Below, one piece after another: positions 16,766 through 24,844 of a stretch of 33,065 nucleotides of DNA; position 1 is the first letter of the stretch, and each line of letters opens with the position of its first letter. Position numbers and translations under genes: made by a program. The notes below the pieces were generated by a model. It saw only the letters and a program-made list of their open reading frames with translations, did no database searches and was not told the DNA's origin. Source of the DNA: Gemmatimonadota bacterium (GTDB lineage Bacteria > Gemmatimonadota > Gemmatimonadetes > Longimicrobiales > Gaopeijiaceae); contig DQPL01000106.1 in the NCBI GenBank assembly GCA_015664885.1, positions 1 through 33,065 of the forward strand, in the 5' to 3' direction.

Positions 16766-18987
16766 TGCCCACATTGTCCGCGAGCCCGTGTGGGTCCTGC
16801 GCCCAGCATCGTACGCAAAGCCTGGTTAAGCTCGGGCTTAGCCCGGGCAAGTGGGACTACTTGGTCGCGCTCGCCGGCAACCCGAATGTGGGTAAGAGCA
16901 CGGTCTTTAATGCGCTCACGGGGCTCCGCCAGCACACCGGGAATTGGCCGGGCAAAACGGTGGTGCGCGCGGAAGGCGCGTTCGAGCACGAGGGGAAACG
17001 CGTAAAGGTTGTCGACCTTCCTGGCACTTATTCGCTCCAGGCGGGCAGCGCCGACGAGGAAGTGGCTCGGGACTTCGTGCTGTTCGGCCGGCCGGATGTC
17101 ACGATCGTGGTCGTGGACGCCACGCGCCTCGAGCGCAACCTCAACCTGGTGCTCCAGATCCGGGAGATCACTGACCGGGTTGTGGTCTTCTTGAATCTCA
17201 TCGACGAGGCCCGCAGACACGGCATCGCGATCGACGCCAAGAAGCTCGAGAAGGAGCTGGGCGTGCCGGTGGTGCAGGGCATAGCGCGCGAGAGCGTCGG
17301 TATGGACGAACTGCTCGATGCCGTTCACGCGGTCGCGACCGGTGTTCATTCCGGGCAACAGATCCGCATCGCGCGCCACGCGCCGCGCGTCGAGCAGGCG
17401 ATCACCGGTCTGGTGCCCGTGATCGAGGACGTATTCCCGCAGGTCCCGAATCCGCGCTGGGTCGCTCTACGGCTGCTCAACGCCGACGAGGCCGTGCAGG
17501 AGGCAGTGCGCACGGGAGAGCTGGGTCAACTCTCGCGGGACGACACGGGCGACCTGGTCGAGCTGGCGCCGGAATGGGGCCGCGAGCAGGTGCTCGACGC
17601 GGCCATGCGCCTGCGTTGGGACCTGCCGTCCGACTTCCACGACGTGGTCACGCAGCGAGCCTATGAGGCTGCGGAGGAAGTGGCGGCTCGCGTTCAGATG
17701 GGCGGCCTCAAGAAGGCGGGGTTCGCGTTCGATCGAAAGCTGGACTCGTGGCTCACGAGTAGAATCTTCGGTTTCCCGCTCATGCTGTTGATTCTGGCCC
17801 TCGTGTTCTGGATCACGATCGAGGGGGCGAACGTGCCGTCGTCCATGTTGGCCACGCTGCTGGTGGAGAACGGCCGGCCGTTGCTGCACGAGCTCGCATC
17901 AGCGGTGTCGATGCCATGGTGGCTCGACGGGTTCTTGATCGACGGAGTGTATCTCGCTACGGCGTGGGTGATTGCCGTGATGCTGCCGCCCATGGCCATC
18001 TTCTTCCCGCTGTTCACGCTGCTGGAGGACTTCGGCTACTTGCCGCGGGTGGCTTTCAACCTGGACTCGATGTTCCAGAAGGCCGGCGCACATGGCAAGC
18101 AGGCGCTGACGATGTGCATGGGCTTCGGGTGCAACGCCGCCGGTGTCGTGGCTACGCGCGTCATCGACTCCCCGCGCGAGCGACTCATCGCGATCATCAC
18201 CAACAACTTCTCGCTCTGTAACGGGCGCTGGCCGACGCAGATTCTCATTGCGACGATCTTCATCGGAGCGCTCGCGCCCTCACAGCTCGGTGGCTTGGTG
18301 AGCGCGGCTGCCGTGGTGGGCATCGCGTTGCTCGGCATCGTGATGATGTTCTTCTCTTCGTGGATTCTCTCCCGAACGGTGCTGCGTGGAGAGGCGACGA
18401 GCTTCAGCCTGGAACTGCCGCCGTACCGCCCCCCGCGTGTCCTACAGACACTCTACACGTCGGTCATCGACCGGACCCTGATCGTGCTCTGGCGCGCCGT
18501 GATCTTCGCGATCCCGGCGGGTGCCGTCATCTGGCTGATATCGAACATCTCGGTCGGTGGGCTGACCCTCGCGCACCACTCGGTTGCGTGGCTGGACCCG
18601 CTCGGCCTTCTGCTAGGCATGAATGGTGTGATCCTGCTCGCTTACGTCGTGGCGATCCCGGCGAACGAGATCGTCATCCCCACCATCCTGATGCTGACCG
18701 TTCTCACGGGCGCCGGGGCCGGAGGTGAAGGGGCTGGCGTGATGTTCGAGTTCGGCAGCGTGGGTGTGACCGGGGACCTGCTGCGCGACGGAGGTTGGAC
18801 GCTGCTCACTGCGGTGTGCCTCATGCTTTTCAGCCTACTGCACAACCCGTGCTCCACGACGATCTACACGATCTACAAGGAGACACGCAGCGCGAAGTGG
18901 ACGACGGTCGCGACGCTCATGCCTGTCGTGATGGGCGTCACGGTCTGCTTTCTGGTGACCCAGGTCTGGAGACTGATCGCGGCGTAG
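16765..18987 (+). CDS. feoB: Ferrous iron transporter FeoB (first copy)
   Basis: A 740-residue inner-membrane Fe(II) transporter of normal family length. An N-terminal CGSC (residues 9-12) precedes the G domain: G1 GNPNVGKST at 38-46, G3 DLPGTYS from residue 84, and a G4 motif that reads NLID, not the common NMxD. The membrane part contains GFGCNAAGVVATRVID and RERLIAIITNNFSLCNGRWP, the conserved Gate regions, and ends with a helix after NPCSTTIYTIYKETRS. The start is the ATG overlapping the regulator gene by one base; the frame is open upstream inside that gene, without homology. Coupling to a DtxR-FeoA fusion suggests that FeoA function is provided by the regulator protein. Confidence 0.95.
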   Translation: MPTLSASPCGSCAQHRTQSLVKLGLSPGKWDYLVALAGNPNVGKSTVFNALTGLRQHTGNWPGKTVVRAEGAFEHEGKRVKVVDLPGTYSLQAGSADEEVARDFVLFGRPDVTIVVVDATRLERNLNLVLQIREITDRVVVFLNLIDEARRHGIAIDAKKLEKELGVPVVQGIARESVGMDELLDAVHAVATGVHSGQQIRIARHAPRVEQAITGLVPVIEDVFPQVPNPRWVALRLLNADEAVQEAVRTGELGQLSRDDTGDLVELAPEWGREQVLDAAMRLRWDLPSDFHDVVTQRAYEAAEEVAARVQMGGLKKAGFAFDRKLDSWLTSRIFGFPLMLLILALVFWITIEGANVPSSMLATLLVENGRPLLHELASAVSMPWWLDGFLIDGVYLATAWVIAVMLPPMAIFFPLFTLLEDFGYLPRVAFNLDSMFQKAGAHGKQALTMCMGFGCNAAGVVATRVIDSPRERLIAIITNNFSLCNGRWPTQILIATIFIGALAPSQLGGLVSAAAVVGIALLGIVMMFFSSWILSRTVLRGEATSFSLELPPYRPPRVLQTLYTSVIDRTLIVLWRAVIFAIPAGAVIWLISNISVGGLTLAHHSVAWLDPLGLLLGMNGVILLAYVVAIPANEIVIPTILMLTVLTGAGAGGEGAGVMFEFGSVGVTGDLLRDGGWTLLTAVCLMLFSLLHNPCSTTIYTIYKETRSAKWTTVATLMPVVMGVTVCFLVTQVWRLIAA

Positions 18988-19011
18988 GCCATCTTGTTGA
19001 CGTCCCGGACC

Positions 19012-19034
19012 GGAGCCCCTCGTGAGAGGGCTCC
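19012..19034 (+). terminator. Hairpin after feoB
   Basis: GGAGCCC and GGGCTCC form a perfect seven-base stem with a nine-base loop between feoB and the MscS gene. No T tract follows, so it may be an attenuator, an mRNA-stabilising hairpin or a chance palindrome. Confidence 0.35.
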
Positions 19035-19068
19035 ACTCCTGCGTTGAACAGCCTTCCAGGTGCGCCTC

Positions 19069-19887
19069 ATGCCCGATTTCAACGACATCGTCGACATCGT
19101 TTCCGGTGTCATCGCCCAATGGACTCCAAGAGTCCTGGGTTCGCTTGCCCTCCTGATCTCCGGATGGATGATCGCTGGCCACATGAAGCGGCTGGCCAGA
19201 GAGGCCCTCTCCGCTTCCGCGATCGACGACATCCTGGTCCCGTTCCTGGCCGGCATGATCCATGTCACGATCATCGTGCTCGTGGCCATCGCAGCCGTGG
19301 GCGTACTGGGCGTGAACACCGCGTCGTTCGTCGCCGTGTTGGGTGCGGCCGGCCTCGCGGTCGCGTTGGCGTTCCAGGACACCTTCTCGAACTTCGCCGC
19401 CGGTGTGATGCTGCTCACATTCCGTCCGTTCGACGTCGGCAATTACGTAGATGTGGGCGGAACCGCGGGCACCGTGCAAGAGGTCGGCATTTTCACGTGT
19501 CTGCTGACGACGAGTGACAACATCCAGATCCGAGTCCCCAACTCGAAGATCTTCGGTCAGACGATCGTCAACTATTCCGTCAGCGACACGCGGCGCATCG
19601 ATCTGTCGATCGGTGTGGGATACGATGATGATCTGGGCACCGCGATTCGCACGTGTCTGGACGTGCTCGCCGCTGACCCTCGCGTGCTCGAGGACCCGGA
19701 GGCGATCGTAGCGGTCAACGAACTCGGGGACTCTGCTGTGCAGCTCGTGGTTCGACCCTGGGTCAAGCGGACGGACTACGGGTCGACCCGTTGGGACCTG
19801 ATCCGCGCACTCAAGGAGAACCTCGAGGCCGCCGGCTGCACGCTGCCCTACCCGCAGAGGGACGTGCATCTGCACCAGGTGAGCTAG
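19069..19887 (+). CDS. Small-conductance mechanosensitive channel, MscS family
   Basis: A 272-residue MscS-type channel, about the size of E. coli MscS. It has three helices (about 14-35, 60-85 and 88-115), of which the third is the pore helix FVAVLGAAGLAVALAFQDTFSNFAAG. The beta domain follows with RPFDVGNYVDVGGTAGTVQEV and RVPNSKIFGQTIVNYS. These channels open on hypo-osmotic stress. The start is ATG at 19069 with an AGGTG site; a GTG at 19060 is the alternative. The stop codon TAG lies inside the left arm of the repeat element that begins at 19884, so the last codons abut an insertion. Confidence 0.92.
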   Translation: MPDFNDIVDIVSGVIAQWTPRVLGSLALLISGWMIAGHMKRLAREALSASAIDDILVPFLAGMIHVTIIVLVAIAAVGVLGVNTASFVAVLGAAGLAVALAFQDTFSNFAAGVMLLTFRPFDVGNYVDVGGTAGTVQEVGIFTCLLTTSDNIQIRVPNSKIFGQTIVNYSVSDTRRIDLSIGVGYDDDLGTAIRTCLDVLAADPRVLEDPEAIVAVNELGDSAVQLVVRPWVKRTDYGSTRWDLIRALKENLEAAGCTLPYPQRDVHLHQVS

Positions 19888-20048
19888 TGTCCTGTCCCAG
19901 AAGTTCGCCGGCATTCGGGCACCGATACACCCACCCTGGCTGCGTCGCTCCTCCTCAAAATAGCCCTGCTATTCCTCGTCGTCGCGCCTTGTCAGGGAGG
20001 CGCCTCGTCACCCTCGGTGCTCGCCGAACTTCTGGGACGGGACACTAG
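19884..20048. mobile_element. MITE-like palindromic element, 165 bp
   Basis: The ends are 24-base inverted repeats with one mismatch: the left reads CTAGTGTCCTGTCCCAGAAG then TTCG, and the right is its complement ending GGGACACTAG. The centre (19959-19973) is a smaller perfect palindrome, AATAGC-CCT-GCTATT, and its midpoint (19966) is exactly the midpoint of the whole element. The transcript could therefore fold into one long imperfect hairpin. It has no coding capacity. Layout and size fit a non-autonomous MITE or REPIN-type repeat. The insertion supplies or overlaps the stop codon of the MscS gene and borders a gene remnant on its right side. Confidence 0.75.
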
Positions 20049-20084
20049 GCCGACGCTGTCGGGCTCGGTCGTTCCCCGGGGTGA

Positions 20085-20537
20085 GGGCTTGACGCGCAGT
20101 TTACGACTGGCCCATGGCTGTTCAAGGCCGAAGGCATTATCCGAGACGGCCGTGAGGCGGAGCGATACAGCGCACTCACGCTCGGGTTCGAGCGCACGAC
20201 CTACCAGATTTTCGGGACGAGCGCCGACCTCGGTTTGGTCGCGGAGTATCTCTACGACGATCGCGGTGTCCAGGCGCTCACGCCGTTCCAGGACGACGTC
20301 TTCTTGGGCGTGCGAGTGGCGCTCAACGATGTGAAGGGCTCGGACGTTCTAGCCGGACTCATCCTCGACCTAAACGACGGATCGGGTGTTTACAAGGTCG
20401 AATCGAGCCGCCGAGTAGGGAATTCCTGGACTTTGGCGCTGGAGGCGCGTGGTTTCTGGGGGACCGAGAAAGGTCACTTCCTGCACGATTTTCGGCGGGA
20501 CGACTACGTTTCCCTTGGTGTGACCCGGTGGTTTTAG
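20085..20537 (+). pseudogene. Outer-membrane beta-barrel protein, C-terminal remnant
   Basis: An open frame of about 150 codons begins after a TGA at 20082-20084 and has no start codon in its first part; the first possible start (GTG at 20235) lies well inside the conserved region. It reads WLFKAEGIIRDG, YSALTLGFERTTYQIF, ADLGLVAEYLYDDRG, ALTPFQDDVFLGVRVALND, and ends in LGVTRWF with a terminal Phe, as outer-membrane barrels do. This is the C-terminal part of a conserved hypothetical outer-membrane protein family. The 5' half is missing, and the MITE-like element lies just 36 bases upstream of this frame, suggesting that deletion and insertion events are linked. Confidence 0.65.
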
Positions 20538-20632
20538 CAGGGTATTGTGCTGGTACTAGGCGTCTTTCGTGATGCGACGGCGTCGTGTACCTTAGTTGAG
20601 AGTCAATTTCATTCTCAGGTAGCGCTCTGCCC
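20538..20632 (+). promoter_or_regulatory. Leader of the second feo operon
   Basis: A 95-base leader between the barrel remnant and feoA. It contains the Fur-like palindrome at 20597-20617. No unambiguous -35/-10 pair is visible. Confidence 0.4.
20597..20617. promoter_or_regulatory. Fur-box-like palindrome upstream of feoA
   Basis: A 21-base imperfect inverted repeat: TGAGAGT, seven bases, then ATTCTCA (eight of ten base pairs match across the centre). The right half is identical to the Fur-box half-site of the TGAGAAT-N-ATTCTCA type, and the left half differs by one base, but the spacing is seven rather than one base. It lies 16 bases before the proposed feoA start. A Fur-family regulator is the likely reader; the protein is not encoded in this window. 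Confidence 0.5.
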
Positions 20633-20938
20633 GTGGATACACCCGTGCAGCTTCCGACAGCCTCGACAAACGCCTCCGAGCAGGAGTTTGTGGAGTTGCG
20701 TCTCGCCCAGGTACCGCTGCGGCAGACCGTGGAGCTCGTCCGCATCGATCTGCCTCCGGAGCAGGCCGAGCCACTGCTAGAGCGCGGGGTCCTTCCCGGA
20801 TGTCGCATCTGCCCCGTGCGCTCGTCCCCCTCCGGAGACCCAATCATCTCCATCGACGGCTCGCTGCTGGCGTTTCGTAAGGAGACCGCAGCGTGTTTGT
20901 GTGTGCGCCTCATCACTCAGTTCCGGGACGCGGGCTGA
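20633..20938 (+). CDS. feoA: FeoA-domain protein
   Basis: A 101-residue protein. Residues 24-98 have the FeoA pattern: VELVRIDLPPEQAEPLLERGVLPG-like sequence, then GDPIISIDGSLLAFRKETAACLCV. FeoA is a small cytoplasmic SH3-like protein that assists FeoB. The proposed start is GTG at 20633; an AGGT site lies 12 bases before it, so the start is moderately supported, and an N-terminal extension of about 20 residues precedes the domain. The gene is 30 bases upstream of a second feoB. Confidence 0.8.
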   Translation: MDTPVQLPTASTNASEQEFVELRLAQVPLRQTVELVRIDLPPEQAEPLLERGVLPGCRICPVRSSPSGDPIISIDGSLLAFRKETAACLCVRLITQFRDAG

Positions 20939-20968
20939 GGCCTGCGGCCCTCGGGCTGCTACCCTCCA

Positions 20969-22900
20969 TTGGCTGAGCAGCGCGCTGTCCTGGTAGGCGC
21001 ACGCGTCGCCTCTGGCGCTGCCCTCCAGGAAGCCCCCTCACCGCTCGTCGCGCTGATTGGGCCGCCCAACTCGGGCAAGACCACGCTCTTCAATCAGCTG
21101 ACCGGCCTTCGGCAAAAGGTCGCCAACTATCCTGGCGTTACCGTCGAGAAGAAGGTGGGCACGGTCGCGTTGCCGGATGGTGGAGAACTCGACCTCGTCG
21201 ACCTACCCGGTGTCCACGGATTTTCAGCACGCACGCTCGACGAGAGGGTCACACGCGACGTACTGGAAGGACGGGTCGAGGGCATCCGCGCCCCCGATGC
21301 GCTCGTGCTCATCGTCGATTCTACGCGCCTCGAGAGCCAACTCATGCTGGTCGAACCCGTGCTCGAGCTCGACTTGCCGACGCTGCTGGTGCTCAACATG
21401 TGCGACGAGTTGGAGCAGCGCGGCGGGCGGGTGGACGACAGCCATCTGGCGGAGCGCCTGGGCGTGAAGGTCGCGCGCACCAGCGCCCGCTCCGGAGCGG
21501 GCGTGGATTTGGTGAGGGAGTTCCTAGCGACGGAGGTGGCCGTCGCCGAGCCCCCAGGCCCGGTACAGCCGCGGACCCTGAGCAACATTCCCCGCGGTGT
21601 CGCGCTTCCGATGGTGGACGCGTTCAAGCAGCGCCGAGCGAGAGTAAGCGAAGTCGTCGCGGGTGCGGGCTTCAGATCACCTGACCCCTCGGGATTCAGC
21701 GAACGCCTCGACCACGTCTTTTTGCACCGGATCTGGGGCCCGCTCGTCTTCCTCGCGGTGGTGGTACTCGTCTTCGAGTCGATCTTTACGTGGGCGGTGC
21801 CGATCATGGATGGCGTCGAGCTCGTCGTCGGCGCGTCGGGCAACTGGCTGACCGCGACTCTGCCCGACACATGGTTCCGATCTCTGCTCGTCGACGGCGT
21901 GTGGGCCGGCGTCGGGTCCGTGGTGATCTTCTTGCCGCAGATCCTGGTGCTCTTCCTCTTCCTGGGCGTGTTGGAGGACTCCGGCTATATGGCCCGCGCG
22001 GCGGTCATCGCGGACCGCATGATGTACCGGGTCGGGCTGCAAGGCAGGGCATTTCTGCCGCTGCTGTCGGGGTACGCCTGCGCGGTGCCGGCGATCCTCG
22101 CCGCGCGCACGGTCGAGGACGAGCGGGACCGCCTCGCGACCATCTTCGTGACGCCCTTCATGACGTGCTCGGCGCGCTTGCCAGTGTACGCGTTGCTGAT
22201 CGCAGCTTTCATCCCAGATGAGCCGCTGCTCGGTCCGATCCTGGGAAAACGGGCCGCGATGCTACTGGGCTTGTACGGGCTCGGGATCGTGGCGGCGATT
22301 GGGACCGCATTCCTTCTCAAGCGCACGCTGCTCAAGGCCGAGCCGACGGCGTTCTTGATGGAACTACCGCCCTACCGCGTGCCCACGCTGCGCTCGTTGG
22401 GCCTTCGGCTGGTGGACCGCAGCGGGGTCTTCTTGAAGCGCGTCGGCAAAGTCATCTTCACCGTCTCGATCGTGCTTTGGACACTGACCCAGTTCCCGCG
22501 AACCGAGCTCGGTCCTCCGCCGATCGATGACAGCGCGCTGGCGAGCATCGGCCACCTCATCGAGCCAGTGATCGCCCCACTCGGCTTCGACTGGAAGATT
22601 GGCGTTGGTCTGGTGACATCGCTGGCTGCCCGCGAGGTGATCGTGGGTACGCTCGGAACGATTTATGGTGTGGAAGCGGCGGGCGACGAGTCGTTCGAGC
22701 TGCAGGATGCGCTTACCGATGCCCTAACACCGGCGTCGGCGATCGGACTTCTGATCTTCTTCGCTTTCGCGCTTCAGTGCATGTCGACGGTCGCGGTCAT
22801 GCGCCGGGAGACAGCCGGGTGGAAATGGCCAGCGCTTCAGTTTATGTACATGCTTTTGCTCGCGTACGCGGGCGCATTCATCGCCGTGCGCGTCTTCTAG
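20969..22900 (+). CDS. feoB: Ferrous iron transporter FeoB (second copy)
   Basis: A 643-residue FeoB, about 100 residues shorter than the first copy and lacking its CGSC-containing N-terminus. The G domain has G1 GPPNSGKTT at about 31-39, G3 DLPGVHG and a canonical G4 NMCDE. The membrane domain includes SGYACAVPAILAARTVEDERD and TPFMTCSARLPVYALLIAAF, the conserved Gate motifs, and ends without a long cytoplasmic tail. The proposed start is TTG at 20969; no ATG or GTG with a clear ribosome-binding site lies nearby. The two FeoBs are diverged paralogues rather than a recent duplication. The stop overlaps the end of the convergent MATE remnant. Confidence 0.93.
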   Translation: MAEQRAVLVGARVASGAALQEAPSPLVALIGPPNSGKTTLFNQLTGLRQKVANYPGVTVEKKVGTVALPDGGELDLVDLPGVHGFSARTLDERVTRDVLEGRVEGIRAPDALVLIVDSTRLESQLMLVEPVLELDLPTLLVLNMCDELEQRGGRVDDSHLAERLGVKVARTSARSGAGVDLVREFLATEVAVAEPPGPVQPRTLSNIPRGVALPMVDAFKQRRARVSEVVAGAGFRSPDPSGFSERLDHVFLHRIWGPLVFLAVVVLVFESIFTWAVPIMDGVELVVGASGNWLTATLPDTWFRSLLVDGVWAGVGSVVIFLPQILVLFLFLGVLEDSGYMARAAVIADRMMYRVGLQGRAFLPLLSGYACAVPAILAARTVEDERDRLATIFVTPFMTCSARLPVYALLIAAFIPDEPLLGPILGKRAAMLLGLYGLGIVAAIGTAFLLKRTLLKAEPTAFLMELPPYRVPTLRSLGLRLVDRSGVFLKRVGKVIFTVSIVLWTLTQFPRTELGPPPIDDSALASIGHLIEPVIAPLGFDWKIGVGLVTSLAAREVIVGTLGTIYGVEAAGDESFELQDALTDALTPASAIGLLIFFAFALQCMSTVAVMRRETAGWKWPALQFMYMLLLAYAGAFIAVRVF

Positions 22901-24006
22901 ACCGAGGCTTCCTTCCACTTTCCTCGCTTGAACAGCGTGCCGCTGACGATTGTCAAAGTCGAGAATGCGATCATGATGGCGGTGAAGACCCCGTTCGGGC
23001 CGAGTCCGAGAGGGAAAGCGAGCAGCCAGGCGAGCGGGATCTCCCAGAGCTAGAAGCAAGAGAGGTTGATGATGGTCGGCGTCCAGACCGCGCCGGCTCC
23101 GTTGAACGCCGCGGTGAGTACCATCCCGTACGGATAGAAGAAGAAACCGGCCGAGACGATGCGCAGACAGTCGATGGCGTATGTGCTCGCCTCGCCCGTT
23201 CCGCCGAACACGCTGACGATTCCTGGCGCGAAGATGATGAAGAGCACACCGATCGTGCCCAGGAACGCGAGGTTCATCTTCCCCGCGATCCAAACTGCCT
23301 TTTCTGCTCGCTCAGGATCGCCGGCACCGAGACCCTGACCCACCATCGTGGCCGCTGCGTTCGAAAGGCCCCAGGCCGGAAGGAGAGCGAAGAGCACGAT
23401 TCGGATTGCGATTGCGTAGCCAGCGAGCGCCTCCGCCCCGAACGACACAGTGACGCGTACCAGCCCGATCCAGCCCGCCATGCAGATGAAGGTCTGGAAC
23501 GTGGCCGTGCCCGACAGCCGGATCAGCCTCGCCATGATCGCAAGTCGAATGCGCAAATGGAGCAGGCGAACACGAAGGTTTCTTCCCCGCCTCAGAAGTA
23601 TGTACATCTGCACGAGCACCGCGGTGCCTCGGCCGATCGTGGTCGCGACGGCTGCGCCCTGAACGCCGAGCTCTGGGAACGGCCCCAATCCGAAAATCAG
23701 GCAGGGGTCGAGCACGATATTCAGCCCGTTCGCGAGCCATAGCACGTGCATGGCGGTCGTCGCATCGCCGGCGCCTCGGAACGCGGAGTTCTGCAGGAAG
23801 AGCAGCACGATGACCACGTTGCCGCCCAGCATGACTCTCGTGTACGGAGTCCCGATGGCCACCACGTTGGCGTCGGTTCCCGTGAGGCGGAGGAAGTCCT
23901 CGGCCCACACGGCTCCCATGATGCCGAAGGCCGCGGAGATCAGGATGGCCGAGCACGACCGCCTGAACGGCGGCGCGCGCGGCGCCGTCTGAGTCGCCCT
24001 CTCCGA
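22897..24006 (-). pseudogene. MATE-family efflux transporter, 5'-truncated with an internal TAG
   Basis: The frame encodes MATE transporter helices from about the fourth onwards: ISAAFGIMGAVWAEDFLRL, FRGAGDATTAMHVLWLANGL, PELGVQGAAVATTIGRG and GLGAGDPERAEKAVW. The first 100 or so residues of the family are missing; upstream of about 24006 the frame runs into unrelated sequence. An in-frame TAG (complement of 23050-23052) interrupts the phrase NLSCF-LWEIPLAW, where a Trp codon is expected, and the true C-terminus continues to TAG at 22897-22899. Both lesions indicate a dead gene. The final stop overlaps the stop of the convergent feoB. Confidence 0.8.
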
Positions 24007-24021
24007 TCCGCCAGCACCGGG

Positions 24022-24027
24022 TATACT
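24022..24027 (+). promoter_or_regulatory. Possible -10 element for the small outer-membrane protein
   Basis: TATACT stands out in a G/C-rich region 77 bases before the ATG at 24104. No convincing -35 lies at the right spacing, so this is a weak call. Confidence 0.3.
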
Positions 24028-24103
24028 ACGGAAGCCGAATGCGAGGCGCAGGTACTGCCGGCCCGCGCATTCCTCCCACATCTCCATCGATGGAGGGGCG
24101 CTT

Positions 24104-24775
24104 ATGAAGAAGTGTATTCTGACCCTCGCGACCGCGTTGCTGCTTGTTGTTCCAGCCGCGGTTTCTGCGCAGGGATTTGGCCTCGCCGCGCGGGCGGGCA
24201 CGCTGGGAGTGGGGCCCGAAGCAGCGCTTGGGCTCACCGACGCGTTTGTCATTCGCGCTGGAATCGGCCTCATGCCGTTCGAACCGACTGCGACGATCGA
24301 CGACATCGAATTCACGCTTACGCTGCCCGAGAAGTGGATCTCGATCGGTGCCGACATATACCTGGGCGGTGCGTTCCGGATCGGGGCGGGCATGTTGTTC
24401 AAGCCGGATGATCCCACGCTCACTGGCGAGATCGTGGGCGGTTCGGTCCAGATCGGTGACGTGACCTATACCAGCACTGACGTTGCTCAACTGACCGGAA
24501 CGCTCGACTCCAAGGATTCAGCGCCCTACGTGCTGATCGGCTTCGGCAAGCACACCTCGACCGGCATTGGTCTGTTCCTCGACCTGGGTGCTGCCTTCAT
24601 CGGCGAGCCTGTCGTGTCACTGGACGCGACCGGCAACTCCACGCTCATTGGCACGAGCGAGTTCCAAGCAGAGCTGCGAAAGCAGGAGATCAACATCGAG
24701 AACGACCTCGGCTCATACATCAAGGTGTGGCCGATCATCAACATCGGACTGCGCATCGGCGTGGGCGGAAGCTGA
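24104..24775 (+). CDS. Outer-membrane beta-barrel-like protein
   Basis: A 223-residue protein with a classical signal peptide (MKKCILTLATALLLVVPAAVSAQ). The mature part alternates hydrophobic and polar residues in strand-like stretches (FVIRAGIGLMPF, WISIGADIYLGGAFRIGAGM, APYVLIGFGKH, GIGLFLDLGAAFIG) and ends IINIGLRIGVGGS. This suggests a small eight- to ten-strand barrel. ATG 24104 is preceded by GGAGGGG at good spacing. A strong terminator follows, so it is a single-gene unit. It is intact, although its neighbours on both sides are decayed. The family is not recognised beyond the fold. Confidence 0.7.
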   Translation: MKKCILTLATALLLVVPAAVSAQGFGLAARAGTLGVGPEAALGLTDAFVIRAGIGLMPFEPTATIDDIEFTLTLPEKWISIGADIYLGGAFRIGAGMLFKPDDPTLTGEIVGGSVQIGDVTYTSTDVAQLTGTLDSKDSAPYVLIGFGKHTSTGIGLFLDLGAAFIGEPVVSLDATGNSTLIGTSEFQAELRKQEINIENDLGSYIKVWPIINIGLRIGVGGS

Positions 24776-24807
24776 CGCTCGAATCCGATCGACCAGTTCA
24801 ACGAGCG

Positions 24808-24844
24808 ACGCCCGCCCGGCAATTAGAGCCGGGCGGGCGTTTGC
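24808..24844 (+). terminator. Rho-independent terminator
   Basis: A perfect 13-base-pair stem (ACGCCCGCCCGGC with its complement) and a seven-base loop AATTAGA, followed by TTTG, lies 32 bases after the stop of the outer-membrane protein gene. It also ends next to the minus-strand pseudogene and could act on both strands. Confidence 0.8.

Noticed and set aside
18835-19914. A minus-strand open frame of about 360 codons opposite the MscS gene
   Set aside because: The sense strand is an unambiguous MscS channel; the antisense product is rich in Asp, His and Arg, typical of a shadow frame.
15453-23052. Recoding of TAG as an amino acid, because two genes carry in-frame TAG codons
   Set aside because: Several intact genes end in TAG (for example the MscS, batC-like and second feoB genes), and both interrupted genes have additional damage, so pseudogenes explain the data better.
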